The notes below the pieces were generated by a model. It worked only from the letters and a program-made list of their open reading frames with translations, did not search any database and was not told where the DNA came from. Shown piece by piece: positions 49,735 to 59,296 of a stretch of 64,000 nucleotides of DNA; position 1 is the first letter of the stretch; the number at the start of each line of letters is the position of its first letter. The DNA is from an uncultured bacterium (lineage in GTDB: Bacteria; Bacillota; Clostridia; Lachnospirales; Lachnospiraceae). The stretch is taken from assembly GCA_948467735.1 (NCBI GenBank), contig CAOKFN010000016.1, positions 1-64,000 of the forward strand, given 5' to 3'. Made by a program: the position numbers and the translations under genes.

Positions 49735-51648
49735 TTATTCCAGCTTCTCCACCTCCTCCAGCCACAGCTTCGCGCTTGCGTCGGAAGGCATGCGCAGATC
49801 CCCCCTGGGCGACAAAGCCACACTTCCCACCTTTGGACCGTCCGGCAGACAGGAACGCTTAAACTGCTGCTGGAAAAATCTGCGATAGAATGTCTTGAGC
49901 CAATGTAAAATAATTTCCTCATCATAAAATCCCGCAAAGGCAATCTTTGCAGCCCGGTATATCTTTGCCGGAGGAAAACCGCAGCGAAGCATATAATACA
50001 GGAAAAAGTCATGCAGCTCATAAGGACCGACCAGATCCTCCGTCTTTTGCACAATCACTCCATCCACGGGCGGGAGCAGTTCAGGACTCACCGGCGTATC
50101 CAGCACATCCGTCAACACTTCGGAAAGCGCCCTGTCTCCGCAGGTGTCGGAATAATACCGCACCAGATGACGCACCAGCGTCTTGGGAACGCCGACATTA
50201 ACCCCATACATGGACATATGATCACCGTTATAAGTAGCCCATCCCAATGCCAGTTCCGACATATCTCCCGTGCCTATAACCAAGCCGTTTCTCCGATTGG
50301 CAATATCCATGAGTACCTGCGTCCGCTCCCGGGCCTGCGCATTTTCATATGTCACATCATGGGTTTGAGGACTTTGTCCGATATCCCGAAAATGAATCTC
50401 CACCGCCTCTCTGATTTCTACCTTCTCCAATGTCGTTCCCAAAGCATGGGCCAGCTTGCAGGCATTGTCATATGTTCTATCCGTCGTGCCAAAGCAGGGC
50501 ATGGTAACTGCAATAATCCCCTTTCTAGGCAGTCCCAGCAGATCAAAAGTACGAACCGTCACCAATAATGCCAGCGTGGAGTCCAGTCCCCCCGAAACGC
50601 CAATGACGGCTGTAAAAAGTCCGGTGTGTTCATAGCGCTTTTTCAACCCATAAGACTGAATGGATAAGATTTCCTCACAACGCTTATTTCTCATCTCTTC
50701 ATCACTTGGCACAAAAGGCATGCGCTGAAAAGTCCGTTCCAGTTTATTTTCCGAAATATTTAATCGGAAAGGAACCTTTTGATATACGGTCTGAGGCGCT
50801 CGCCCAAACGTACCCATGCGCCGTCTCTCGGACAATATTCTCTGCACATCAATATCTCCATAGATTGCTTCACAACGAAAACGTTTCGTCTGTACCAATA
50901 TGATTCCATTTTCCGCAATCAAATTATGCCCGCCAAATACAAGATCCTGTGTGGACTCTCCCTCCCCTGCGGAAGTATAGATATAACCGCAGATCAAACG
51001 GGCACTGGAAGACTTCACCAGCAGCTCTCTATACTCATCCTTGCCCACAGTCTCGTTGGAAGCGGAAAGATTGGCAATAACGGTTGCACCCATCATGGCA
51101 TGACTGGTTCCCGGAGAATTGGCCACCCACAAATCCTCACAAATCTCACAGCCAATGGTAAGACCATGCATCGTCTCACATTCAAATAAAATATTAGTGC
51201 CAAACGGAATCGATTTCCCTGCCAGCCGAATATAAACCGGCTCCTGATTTCCTTCCGAGAAATGGCGCCCCTCGTAGAATTCCGCATATGAAGGAATATT
51301 TGCCTTTGGCACCAGCCCAAGAATATTCCCATTCCAAAGTACCGCGGCCACATTATAAAGCTTTCCGTCCCGCTCCATGGGCAGTCCTACCATCACCAGC
51401 GCATCTTTTCCACAAGTCGCCTCCGTAATTTTTAAAAGCCATGTACAGGACTCTTCCAGCAAAAACTGCTGCAGGAACAAATCACCACAGGTATAACCTG
51501 TCAGACATAATTCCGGAAACACAATAATTTTTGCACCCTTGGCATATGCCTCTTCCATCCTCTCACAGATCACTCCCGCATTATAAGCCGGATCTGCCAC
51601 TTTGATTTTGGGTGTTACCGCCGCTGTCTTGATAAATCCCTGTTTCAT
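49735..51648 (-). CDS. nadE: Glutamine-dependent NAD+ synthetase
   Basis: Makes NAD+ from deamido-NAD, using glutamine as nitrogen source. The 637-aa product fuses an N-terminal nitrilase-type glutaminase (residues about 1-280; IIVFPELCLTGYTCGD, LVPKANIPSYAEFYE and IGCEICEDLW with the catalytic Cys) to a C-terminal ATP-dependent synthetase (IGVSGGLDSTLALL, GTGDMSELALGWATYNGDHMS). The start at 51648 gives MKQGFIKTAAVTPKIKV after AAGGAAGAAGGG. It lies after hslO in the same direction. Confidence 0.97.
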   Translation of the reverse strand: MKQGFIKTAAVTPKIKVADPAYNAGVICERMEEAYAKGAKIIVFPELCLTGYTCGDLFLQQFLLEESCTWLLKITEATCGKDALVMVGLPMERDGKLYNVAAVLWNGNILGLVPKANIPSYAEFYEGRHFSEGNQEPVYIRLAGKSIPFGTNILFECETMHGLTIGCEICEDLWVANSPGTSHAMMGATVIANLSASNETVGKDEYRELLVKSSSARLICGYIYTSAGEGESTQDLVFGGHNLIAENGIILVQTKRFRCEAIYGDIDVQRILSERRRMGTFGRAPQTVYQKVPFRLNISENKLERTFQRMPFVPSDEEMRNKRCEEILSIQSYGLKKRYEHTGLFTAVIGVSGGLDSTLALLVTVRTFDLLGLPRKGIIAVTMPCFGTTDRTYDNACKLAHALGTTLEKVEIREAVEIHFRDIGQSPQTHDVTYENAQARERTQVLMDIANRRNGLVIGTGDMSELALGWATYNGDHMSMYGVNVGVPKTLVRHLVRYYSDTCGDRALSEVLTDVLDTPVSPELLPPVDGVIVQKTEDLVGPYELHDFFLYYMLRCGFPPAKIYRAAKIAFAGFYDEEIILHWLKTFYRRFFQQQFKRSCLPDGPKVGSVALSPRGDLRMPSDASAKLWLEEVEKLE

Positions 51649-51715
51649 GCCCTTCTTCCTTTCCATATTTATGATATAAAACATACCCTTACCCGCCGCA
51701 TTTATAACAATGGAT

Positions 51716-52615
51716 TCATCCTCGTTCCCTTGTTCCTGTCAGCATCTGCTCCAGCTCTTCTATGCTGAAACTATATTTTTTATTACAGAAATGGCAGTTT
51801 ACTTCAATCTCCTGCCCGTCGTCAATCATGTCCTGAATTTCCTTTTCTCCCAGACTAATCAACACCTTTTCAATTTTCTCCCTGCTGCAATTACACAAGA
51901 AAGCCGTCGGTCTTGTTTCCGTAATCTCACATCCCAGCCCCTCCAATATAAAGCCCAGCATTTGTTCCGGTGTATTGCCCGCATCCAGCATAGCCGTCAC
52001 GGAAGCAATCCTGTTCAGATTCTGCTCCAACCTGTCAATCACCTGCTCCTTGACATAAGGCATCAGCTGAACGATAAATCCTCCTGCCTGCTTCACAGTA
52101 TTATTTTTCTCCATCAACACACCCAATCCCACCGAAGAAGGAACCTGTTCGGAAGCGGCAAAATAATAGGTCAAATCCTCCGCAATTTCACTTGTCTGAA
52201 GCATAGTCTGCCCGATATAAGGTTCTTTTAACCCCATATCCTTGATGACACAAAGCAGTCCCTTCCCCACAGCGCCTGCCACGTCCAGCTTCCCCGCACC
52301 ATTTGCAGGCAGTATTACATCCGAAACCCCCGCATATCCTTTGACATGTCCATGAGAATCTGCAGTCACCGTAATATCCTTCATAGGACCATCACCTTTC
52401 ACCTGCAGGGTCAGCAGATCCTTTTCTCCTTTTAGCATGCCGCCCATCATAACTCCCGCGCTCAAAAGCCGTCCTAACGCCGCTGTGACCACAGGGCTTG
52501 TATGATGCGCCTGCCTTGCCGCTTCCACTACTCCTCGAGTAGTACAGGCAAATGCCCGAATCTGCGCTTCCGCCGCTGTGGCCCGCACAATATAATCTCC
52601 GGTATTTCGCTCCAT
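51716..52615 (-). CDS. hslO: Redox-regulated chaperonin Hsp33
   Basis: Cytosolic holdase chaperone activated by oxidative disulfide formation and zinc release. The 299-aa product has ATRGVVEAARQAHHTSPVV-like N-terminal sequence (CTTRGVVEAARQAH) and the zinc-binding four cysteines in FLCNCSREK and NCHFCNKKY near the C-terminus. In Clostridia it is often next to the methyltransferase gene found here upstream. Confidence 0.96.
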   Translation of the reverse strand: MERNTGDYIVRATAAEAQIRAFACTTRGVVEAARQAHHTSPVVTAALGRLLSAGVMMGGMLKGEKDLLTLQVKGDGPMKDITVTADSHGHVKGYAGVSDVILPANGAGKLDVAGAVGKGLLCVIKDMGLKEPYIGQTMLQTSEIAEDLTYYFAASEQVPSSVGLGVLMEKNNTVKQAGGFIVQLMPYVKEQVIDRLEQNLNRIASVTAMLDAGNTPEQMLGFILEGLGCEITETRPTAFLCNCSREKIEKVLISLGEKEIQDMIDDGQEIEVNCHFCNKKYSFSIEELEQMLTGTRERG

Positions 52616-52696
52616 GTTCCCTTCGCCTTTCCAAACCGATACCCTGCACTTTATAGGGCTGTTTCCTCTTCCTTAAGCTGTCCTGCATTCCCAATA

Positions 52697-52720
52697 TATC
52701 GCCGGTCTTTTCCGGCGATA
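52697..52720. other. 9-bp hairpin between the methyltransferase and hslO genes
   Basis: TATCGCCGG (52697-52705) pairs with CCGGCGATA (52712-52720) around a 6-nt loop, immediately after the methyltransferase stop codon. On the plus strand it is followed by GAAGTTTTT, but no plus-strand gene ends here. Confidence 0.5.
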
Positions 52721-52728
52721 GAAGTTTT

Positions 52729-53520
52729 TCATTTCCCGCGTTCCCGCGCCACGACATATACTCTCTCACTCTTTTCCGAGACAGCTTCTCCTGTGTCCGC
52801 ATCCATAATTTCCAGCACCGCCATCCCTGCCTGTTTCACCAAGGAAATTACCTGCTCCGCCGTATATCCCCTCTGTAAATGAGTCTCCGTAAATCTTCTA
52901 AAAATCTCCTCTTTTTCCCTCACAAACACCGTGAGATCATACTCGTTCATCTCTTCCTCGGCATCATAGAAATTCTCCCAAATAAAGCTGCATTCCTCTC
53001 GATTCTCCGCAATGGTAGTATTTCCGATTACCTCGCGATACTTATACACCGTGTTAAAATCAAAAATGAAAATACCGCCGGGAAACAAATAATTATTTAC
53101 CAGTCCAAAAACCGCCAGCAGTTCTTCCTCCTCCAGAATATAATTGAGCGAATCGCACACGCTGTACACCGTACCCACCGTACCATACAGCTCCAGCTCT
53201 CTCATATCCTGAAGCAGATACAGAATCTCCGCGCCGCTTTTCTCCTTCTTCCCCATTGCAATACTCAACATGGATTCCGAAGAATCCACCCCAATCACAT
53301 CATATCCCTTTGCATACATTATCTCCGCCAAGGTTCCGGTGCCGCACCCCAGATCCACAACTAGATTTCTTTCAGCCTCCAAAGGAGTCTCCGCATCCCG
53401 CAAAGGCCTTGATACACCATATTTTTGAATCAGCCCTGCTATCCGTTCCCCCCACTGCGCGTAAGGTACAGTGTCCATCAATTCATCATATACTTCCGCA
53501 AAATCCTGATACATTCCCAT
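52729..53520 (-). CDS. Class I SAM-dependent methyltransferase
   Basis: Protein of 263 aa. It starts MGMYQDFAEVYDELMDTVPYAQW and has the SAM-binding LVVDLGCGTGTLAEI with the acidic loop VIGVDSSESML and motif CDSLNYI. Substrate unknown; related proteins in Firmicutes are annotated as generic small-molecule methyltransferases. It overlaps nothing and follows popT by 30 nt, so it likely belongs to the hisC-popT transcript. Confidence 0.88.
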   Translation of the reverse strand: MGMYQDFAEVYDELMDTVPYAQWGERIAGLIQKYGVSRPLRDAETPLEAERNLVVDLGCGTGTLAEIMYAKGYDVIGVDSSESMLSIAMGKKEKSGAEILYLLQDMRELELYGTVGTVYSVCDSLNYILEEEELLAVFGLVNNYLFPGGIFIFDFNTVYKYREVIGNTTIAENREECSFIWENFYDAEEEMNEYDLTVFVREKEEIFRRFTETHLQRGYTAEQVISLVKQAGMAVLEIMDADTGEAVSEKSERVYVVARERGK

Positions 53521-53550
53521 ATCGAAATTATACAGCCCTGCCCCTTCCTT

Positions 53551-54396
53551 CTATTCACCCAGCTTCATGGCGATCACAAATCCCACCGCCAATGCAATTA
53601 TGCCCGTAAGTACATTCAACACCGTCAATGCGGGGAAAGTCCCCATTAGCAGAATTGCAATGGGCGAAGACAAAATCAACCCGATAATTGCCCAGTATGC
53701 GTACAGCGGAAACTTCTCAAAGATAATTTCCACCAATTTCGCAATACCAAAAATCCCCGCAGCCACACCGATTCCAAAAGGAACCAGTATACCGCAGCCC
53801 GCCAGAATGCCATCCATATCCAGCGCCGCCAGCGCCGTGAAAAAATCTTTGATTGCGTTCAATACAGGATTATAAAATCCCATCAGCATTAAAATCATGG
53901 AGCCGCTGACCCCCGGAATCACCATGGTGGCGGAAGCAATCACGCCCACGCCGAAGAGCTTTATCACATTCACAATTCCAAAGGATAAGTCGGCCGCATT
54001 GCCTTCCGTTTCTCCCATTACCGCCAGACCCACGACCATGCCAAAAAACAAAATTCCTGCAATGATATGTCCCGCCTGAATTTTCTTTCCTTTTACATTC
54101 CCCCAGATAGCAGGAAGTCCTCCCAAAATCAATCCTACAAATAACAGATTGGTCTGAATCGGATAATGCTCAAACAAAAAAATCAATCCAAAAGAACTGG
54201 CCGCAATCGCCGCTGCCATTCCCACTGCAATCGGCAGCAGGAACAGCACACTTTTCTTAAACTCACTGAACAAATGAGTAATACAGTGAATCAATTTATC
54301 ATAAATACCCATTGACACCATCATGGTGCCGCCGCTGACCCCCGGAATAATGTTTGCAATTCCAATTACAATTCCTTTAAAAAAACTCTTAATCAT
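53551..54396 (-). CDS. popT: DUF368 polyprenyl-phosphate transporter (PopT-like)
   Basis: Polytopic membrane protein of 281 aa with about eight helices. Two inverted-repeat signature motifs are present: IANIIPGVSGGTMMV in the first half and VIPGVSGSMILMLMGFY in the second, the DUF368 hallmark. DUF368 proteins have been shown to flip undecaprenyl phosphate back to the inner leaflet for re-use in cell-wall and glycan synthesis. Start at 54396, 15 nt after hisC. Confidence 0.88.
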   Translation of the reverse strand: MIKSFFKGIVIGIANIIPGVSGGTMMVSMGIYDKLIHCITHLFSEFKKSVLFLLPIAVGMAAAIAASSFGLIFLFEHYPIQTNLLFVGLILGGLPAIWGNVKGKKIQAGHIIAGILFFGMVVGLAVMGETEGNAADLSFGIVNVIKLFGVGVIASATMVIPGVSGSMILMLMGFYNPVLNAIKDFFTALAALDMDGILAGCGILVPFGIGVAAGIFGIAKLVEIIFEKFPLYAYWAIIGLILSSPIAILLMGTFPALTVLNVLTGIIALAVGFVIAMKLGE

Positions 54397-54411
54397 CGAA
54401 CTTCTCCATTC

Positions 54412-55470
54412 TTAATTATTTTTGATATAATTTTTCAAAAAAGCCAGCAGACTGTCCATCTGTTTCTCCGTGCCGATGGTAATTCTAAGGGAATTTGATA
54501 TTCTGGGCTTGTTCCAATACCTCACATAAATGTCGGCTTCTCTAAGCGCCGTAAAAAGCTGCTCTGCCGGAATCGTTTTATGAGAGGCAAAAATAAAATT
54601 AGCACTGGAATCAGGGAACGAAAAACCCAATTCCCTAAGCTCACCCTTCACACGCTCCCTTGTTTCAATAATCTTCCCCGTAATCTCTCTGAAATAAGCT
54701 TCATCCCTCACAGCCTCCGCCCCAAGCACCTGCGCAGGAAGATTCATGGTATAGGAATTAAAGGAAAATTTTACATCGTTCAGGTACCCAATCAGCTTTT
54801 CACTGCCAATACAAAAGCCGATCCTCAGTCCTGCCATAGCCCTGGACTTGGAAAAAGTCTGCACAATTAACAGATTATCATATTTTTCCAACAATGGCAA
54901 TGCACTTGTGCCCCCAAAGTCCACATATGCCTCATCTACAATCACTACCACTTCGCGGTTGGCCCGTATGATTTCCTCCACGGTTTCCATAGGCTCCATC
55001 AAACCGGTGGGTGCATTCGGATTCGGAAAAATCACGCCCCCATTGGGCTGTTTGTAGTCATCAGCGCAGATATGCCATTCCTCGTCCAGTGCGCAGGTCT
55101 TATATGGAATCCTATATAGCTTTGCCCACACATCATAAAAAGAATAGGTCACATCGGGAAACAGGATTGGTCTTCCGCTGTTAAAAAAAGTCAGAAACGC
55201 CATGGCCAGCACATCATCCGACCCCACTCCCACAAACACCTGCTCCGGCTTCACATGATAATATTCCGCTAAAGCGTTTACAAGCACTGAGGTCTGCGCA
55301 TTAGGGTACAGGCGCAGGGCACTATAATCCATCTGGGCCGCCAGCCTTTTTACGCCCGGCGCCGGAGGATACGGGCACTCATTTGTATTCAACTTAATAA
55401 CATCCGGCTTTTCCGGCTGTTCTCCTGCCACATAAGGCACCACTTTTCGTACATTTTCTTCCCACTTCAT
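54412..55470 (-). CDS. hisC: Histidinol-phosphate aminotransferase family protein
   Basis: PLP-dependent enzyme of 352 aa, predicted to transaminate imidazole-acetol phosphate in histidine synthesis. It has KLNTNECPYPPAPGV, GVGSDDVLAM, FPNPNAPTGL and the PLP-lysine segment FSKSRAMAGLRIGF. Other his genes are not nearby, so a role with aromatic or other phosphorylated substrates is also possible. The ATG overlaps the TGA of the upstream glycosyltransferase gene (4 bp). Confidence 0.9.
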   Translation of the reverse strand: MKWEENVRKVVPYVAGEQPEKPDVIKLNTNECPYPPAPGVKRLAAQMDYSALRLYPNAQTSVLVNALAEYYHVKPEQVFVGVGSDDVLAMAFLTFFNSGRPILFPDVTYSFYDVWAKLYRIPYKTCALDEEWHICADDYKQPNGGVIFPNPNAPTGLMEPMETVEEIIRANREVVVIVDEAYVDFGGTSALPLLEKYDNLLIVQTFSKSRAMAGLRIGFCIGSEKLIGYLNDVKFSFNSYTMNLPAQVLGAEAVRDEAYFREITGKIIETRERVKGELRELGFSFPDSSANFIFASHKTIPAEQLFTALREADIYVRYWNKPRISNSLRITIGTEKQMDSLLAFLKNYIKNN

Positions 55471-56558
55471 CTTCTTTCTTCTTCCCTTTCACACTTACCG
55501 TTTTGAAAATCTTCCTTTTCTTCGCACTTCCCGAGGTGCCTCCCTTGACGGAGCAGACACTCAAGCTCCTTCCGGTAAATATCCGCCTGTTCAAGACTTC
55601 CCATCTCCTCATAGCAGCGAACCAGCCCTTCCAGACTTTCCCTTCCGCCCGCATGAATGCTCAATATAGGCTGAGTTTCATACACTGCATTGTAATACCA
55701 CACCGCCGCCTCTTCCAAATCCCTGACCTTCTCATAAAAATGCCCCATTTCACAGCAGATTTCAGAACAAGCCTCCTCTGCGATCACCTTGGATGTATAC
55801 TTGAAAAAAGCAACGATATCTCCCGCCAGTCTTGCGGCTTTTGCCATAACACAACAGGCCTGCGCCAGTTCCTCTCCGTCTCTGGAATCATCCGCAGCGG
55901 ATATTTCAAAAAATTCTGCCGCCCGAGCAAAATCCTCCGCATCCCCCGCCAGCATCAACTCTCTTGCATAAAGCCCATGCAGCCGTTTGGACAGGCGGCG
56001 CCCCTCCTGATAATGTCTGACAAACGTCTCCAAATCCCGTTTTGCATGACTTTCGCCCGGCAGATGTGTGATGACAATATCACTGTCATATACCACAGGA
56101 GTCAGACGCACCATCTCATGAATCGGTTCTTCCCATACAAAATCCCGTTTCCTCCGAAATAATTTAGGGCGGTACTCTTCATCATAATTATAGACCGTGC
56201 CAAACTGAAGCTGATTTGCGTATTTCATCTGCACAATTTCAATATCGGAAAGCAATGTCTCCTTAAGATGCCGAAAGCGCTGCCTATTCTCCTCCGACAA
56301 TACTTCATCTGCGTCCGCAGAATATATATATTCCATGGACGCCTTGGAAAATACAAAATTTCTGGCCGCACTAAAATCGTCTATCCACTGAAAATCGTAA
56401 ACCTTCTCCGTATACCGCTCTGCAATCTCTTTCGTAGCATCCGTAGATCCAGTGTCGGCAATAATAATCTCATCCACCAAATCCGCTATGCTATCCAAAC
56501 ACCTTTCCAATATTTTTTCTTCATTTTTTACTATCATGCACAAGGATATTGTTACCAT
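55467..56558 (-). CDS. GT2 family glycosyltransferase with TPR-like C-terminus
   Basis: Protein of 363 aa. The N-terminal GT-A domain (residues about 1-200) starts VTISLCMIVKNEEKILERCLDSI and has EIIIADTGSTDATKEIA and the DxD-type SADADEVL. The C-terminal 160 residues are helical, tetratricopeptide-like (EDFARAAEFFEISAAD, DLEEAAVWYYNAVY). Substrates unknown; such two-domain proteins are common in spore-forming Firmicutes. The start at 56558 has GTGAGGA at 5 nt. Its own promoter lies about 70 bp upstream. Confidence 0.87.
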   Translation of the reverse strand: MVTISLCMIVKNEEKILERCLDSIADLVDEIIIADTGSTDATKEIAERYTEKVYDFQWIDDFSAARNFVFSKASMEYIYSADADEVLSEENRQRFRHLKETLLSDIEIVQMKYANQLQFGTVYNYDEEYRPKLFRRKRDFVWEEPIHEMVRLTPVVYDSDIVITHLPGESHAKRDLETFVRHYQEGRRLSKRLHGLYARELMLAGDAEDFARAAEFFEISAADDSRDGEELAQACCVMAKAARLAGDIVAFFKYTSKVIAEEACSEICCEMGHFYEKVRDLEEAAVWYYNAVYETQPILSIHAGGRESLEGLVRCYEEMGSLEQADIYRKELECLLRQGRHLGKCEEKEDFQNGKCEREEERR

Positions 56559-56629
56559 TCCATTCCTCACCACCTTTTACGACATATGTAAACCCATGGC
56601 ATTCCATAGCACTGTCCGCCAACACATCC

Positions 56630-56658
56630 ATAATACCAAAAAGAGGATAATGACACAA
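56630..56658 (-). promoter_or_regulatory. Promoter of the GT2-hisC-popT unit
   Basis: Minus strand TTGTGT (56658-56653), 17-bp spacer, TATTAT (56635-56630). Confidence 0.6.
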
Positions 56659-56715
56659 CTGTTATCCGAAAAATTTTAGCCGCCATACACAAAAGTTTTA
56701 ATTGCCATACCTATT

Positions 56716-56765
56716 TTGTCATCCAGAAGGATATTGAAGCATAATTGTCATCCAGAACGATACTG
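56716..56765. repeat. Direct repeat overlapping the prepilin peptidase stop codon
   Basis: Two 21-bp copies (56716-56736, 56745-56765; period 29) share TTGTCATCCAGAA and the following GATA. The second copy is inside the coding end, the first spans the stop codon. Confidence 0.7.
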
Positions 56766-57339
56766 TAATGTATGGCAGAAACGGAACTGGTTTTTTCAAG
56801 TTTCCTGCCCTGTTCATATTACCTCGAACTATCTGTACCATAAACAAAAGCATATATGCCAGCAGCATATGAAACAAAAATCCCGACATTTTCATTCCTC
56901 TGGCAGCTTCTGCCGCCGCGCAGACACAGAACGCATAACAGTCGGCCCTGCCATACATTCGGCAAAATACTACAAATTGAAGCAGGAAGAAGGCCAAAAG
57001 CGGCGAAAGCCTTTCTGCCCATGCAGCAGTCTCCGCCGTGTGCAGACCGCTCCACAAAAGCACAGCGGCGGCGGCCAGCGCAGGTATCCATGTAAAATTA
57101 TATACATGGCATATCGCCAAATCTGTCACACATGCCAGCAGAAGAGAACCTCCTATCACCGAGAACAGTATACAGCTGCCTTTGGTTTCTCCTGCCGTAA
57201 CGCATCGAATAATACCCCTTTCTAAAAATGCTGCCGCTAAGATGCCCATATAGCTCCGCCCGTCCAGCGGCAGAATTTTATCCCACTTTCCGATAATCAG
57301 CAGTCCCGCTATCACTATTCCCCAAATCACTGTCGCCAC
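56719..57339 (-). CDS. A24-type prepilin peptidase, TadV/CpaA-like
   Basis: Membrane aspartyl protease of 206 aa with about six helices, expected to cleave leader peptides of Flp-type pilins. One catalytic aspartate is probably in LACVTDLAICHVYNF; the second is in MYGRADCYAF, where the usual GxGD reads GRAD, which is a variant. The N-terminal methylase region of classical PilD is absent, as expected for TadV. Last gene of the Tad-like operon. The 3' end carries a short tandem duplication. Confidence 0.75.
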   Translation of the reverse strand: MATVIWGIVIAGLLIIGKWDKILPLDGRSYMGILAAAFLERGIIRCVTAGETKGSCILFSVIGGSLLLACVTDLAICHVYNFTWIPALAAAAVLLWSGLHTAETAAWAERLSPLLAFFLLQFVVFCRMYGRADCYAFCVCAAAEAARGMKMSGFLFHMLLAYMLLFMVQIVRGNMNRAGNLKKPVPFLPYITVSFWMTIMLQYPSG

Positions 57340-57370
57340 TTCATCCTTAACCCCTTTTTCAACACGATGG

Positions 57371-58051
57371 TCATATACCTGTTACACACTTCACCACCCG
57401 CAGGCTCCCTTCCGCCATTCCTGTATAAAATGCCTCAACATCCTTTTTATCCATAAAAACATTAACCCTCTGCGCCGCCGTCGATTTATCCGTATTGGAA
57501 ATGTTGACTCCCGAAGCGTCAAATACCTGCTGTATATACACATATTCCCACGCCAGCATCGCTTTTCCGTCCTTGACAGTATAAATATGCACTCTATCCC
57601 CCGCGCGCAGTGTCCCTCCTGTCACTTGGTAAATATCCTCCGCCCGGAATCCGGCAATGACAGGCTCCGTCATCTTTCCCAGAATCGTGTTCCATTCTTC
57701 AAACATTCCTTTTGTCAAAAGCGTTCCCGCCTCCACATCATATACCGCCGCCAGCCCTTGCATTCTTAGAGGATCTGTCAGCGCCGTTTCCGGAATCAGC
57801 CGCTTGTCCATTTCTTCCACAGCAAAATATTGCAGATAATTTTCTTCCGTTATCATCTGTCCTCTGGGTATGACGCCCGCCGCCACATAAATTTCACCCT
57901 TTTCATACCGACTCAATATATTTTCCTCCACTTGTATCAAAATGACAAACACTGCCACCGCCGCTGCCAATGCCGCAAAACTCACGCCTGTTTTCCACTT
58001 TGACAAAAGCTTCTTTCTATGACGTGTTTCCTTTCCCTTCGCCCTATTCAT
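57371..58051 (-). CDS. CpaB/RcpC-like SAF-domain pilus assembly protein
   Basis: Protein of 226 aa with an N-terminal basic region and one membrane helix (about residues 20-40), then a SAF domain (KGEIYVAAGVIPRGQMITEENYLQYFAVEEMD) and a second beta-rich domain (RAGDRVHIYTVKDGKAML). This is the architecture of CpaB/RcpC, a periplasm-facing component of Tad pilus systems. It lies between the pseudopilin genes and the peptidase gene. Confidence 0.82.
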   Translation of the reverse strand: MNRAKGKETRHRKKLLSKWKTGVSFAALAAAVAVFVILIQVEENILSRYEKGEIYVAAGVIPRGQMITEENYLQYFAVEEMDKRLIPETALTDPLRMQGLAAVYDVEAGTLLTKGMFEEWNTILGKMTEPVIAGFRAEDIYQVTGGTLRAGDRVHIYTVKDGKAMLAWEYVYIQQVFDASGVNISNTDKSTAAQRVNVFMDKKDVEAFYTGMAEGSLRVVKCVTGI

Positions 58052-58123
58052 CCTCTTCCACTCTCCTATCCTGCTTCATGTCTGCCCTATTCTTCTTGGT
58101 CTGCAGGCGCACTTCCTGCGGAC

Positions 58124-58747
58124 TTATTTTACAATGTCAGCCAGATTTCCTTTATGCGCTTGGATTTCCATTCCCATCAATCCCTTCACAGTGAATGCAA
58201 TTTCACTGTATATGGAAGTAGATTCAATCCTAATACCGTTTGGCGCCGCCGCGTTTCCGATGGAATCCTTCCAAGATGTCATTAGACCATTCTCATCATA
58301 GCGGTAGATTGTCACCTCACCTCCGTCCACATTATAGACAATATAATTCACAATTCGCACCAAACCCTGTATCATACCGCCCTCCTGTCCTTCCCAAGCC
58401 TCGTTCAGATTCAGATTTCCCTTAACTGCCCGCCGATAACGCTCATATGCGGTATCGGAATCTTTTATTATAATTTTATTGGTTATTCCGAACTCCTCTA
58501 TGTCCACCACCGCCGACGCCAAGTTAGAAGCCGCAAGCGTATCTTCCAAATATAAAGAGATCATCCGATAATATTCCATCTGCAATAACGCACATAAAAA
58601 TATCGCCAGAAACAGCAGGGAAAACAAACCCACCGACCATCCGATCTGCCCTTTTTCTCTAAGACTGACAGCCCTTTTCAGGACTGTCAATCCTTTTGGA
58701 ATTCCGTTAATGCTTTGCGGTGGACACTCTTTTTTCCGTAAATTCAT
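58124..58747 (-). CDS. TadE/TadF-like pseudopilin
   Basis: Protein of about 207 aa. A basic leader ends near SLREKGQIG, followed by a hydrophobic helix WSVGLFSLLFLAIFLCALLQM and a soluble C-terminal domain (about residues 60-207). The layout fits TadE/TadF-type minor pilins. The chosen ATG at 58747 has AGGA at 7 nt; it overlaps the upstream pseudopilin gene by 41 nt. Confidence 0.65.
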   Translation of the reverse strand: MNLRKKECPPQSINGIPKGLTVLKRAVSLREKGQIGWSVGLFSLLFLAIFLCALLQMEYYRMISLYLEDTLAASNLASAVVDIEEFGITNKIIIKDSDTAYERYRRAVKGNLNLNEAWEGQEGGMIQGLVRIVNYIVYNVDGGEVTIYRYDENGLMTSWKDSIGNAAAPNGIRIESTSIYSEIAFTVKGLMGMEIQAHKGNLADIVK

Positions 58748-59063
58748 ATCCATTTCCTAAATTCCCCTGTATCTGCAATATAATAGGCTCCCCATACTCC
58801 ACCTGCATATGGGTCGTCCCGTCAAAGCTAATCCGGCTAATGCCCGCCGCTTCTAATTCCATCCGAAGCGCGGCGCTGTCCGCGGCAGTGAGCATTCCCA
58901 CAGTTTCCATGCGTAGAATATATTTTCTGGCAATCTGGCTCACCTCCGTCTTCTGCTGAATCAATCCGGCATTATCGATATAAACCAGCATGACTACAGT
59001 CATTGCAAGCAGGCAGATTCCGGTAGTGATAATTTCCCCCACATTTCCCTTTTTCTTCTTCAT
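58707..59063 (-). CDS. Small TadE-like pseudopilin (DUF4320-like)
   Basis: Protein of 118 aa: MKKKKGNVGEIITTGICLLA, then a hydrophobic helix to residue 30 and a soluble end (QVEYGEPIILQIQGNLGNGYEF). The Gly before a hydrophobic helix and an early glutamate (GEII) are as in prepilins cleaved by A24 peptidases. Its start overlaps the end of the Flp-like gene by 4 bp (ATGA). Confidence 0.7.
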   Translation of the reverse strand: MKKKKGNVGEIITTGICLLAMTVVMLVYIDNAGLIQQKTEVSQIARKYILRMETVGMLTAADSAALRMELEAAGISRISFDGTTHMQVEYGEPIILQIQGNLGNGYEFTEKRVSTAKH

Positions 59064-59296
59064 GTCCTTACCCCTGTCAAAATATTTTTTGCCTCCTCTG
59101 TCATAGCCTTTACTATTTCTTTAATAAAGGCAGTCATGCTTTCCCTCATTGCCAGACACAATAGCAGCGCGATAATGCACAACCCCACTGTCACTAAGAT
59201 ACCGTCAATTCCCGGTTCCTTTTTCATGCCCTTTTCAAACAGCCGTCCCGCCGCCATTTTGACCCTAATTTCAAATATTCTGATATTGTCTCTCAT
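59060..59296 (-). CDS. Flp-like pilin subunit candidate
   Basis: Protein of 78 aa: a basic N-terminal part up to KGMKKEPG, one hydrophobic helix (IDGILVTVGLCIIALLLCLA) and a short amphipathic tail (SMTAFIKEIVKAMTEEAKNI). Size and position fit a Flp-type major pilin. The classical G-xxxx-E-Y cleavage site is not evident. AGAGAGG precedes the ATG at 59296. Translationally coupled to the next gene. Confidence 0.65.
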   Translation of the reverse strand: MRDNIRIFEIRVKMAAGRLFEKGMKKEPGIDGILVTVGLCIIALLLCLAMRESMTAFIKEIVKAMTEEAKNILTGVRT

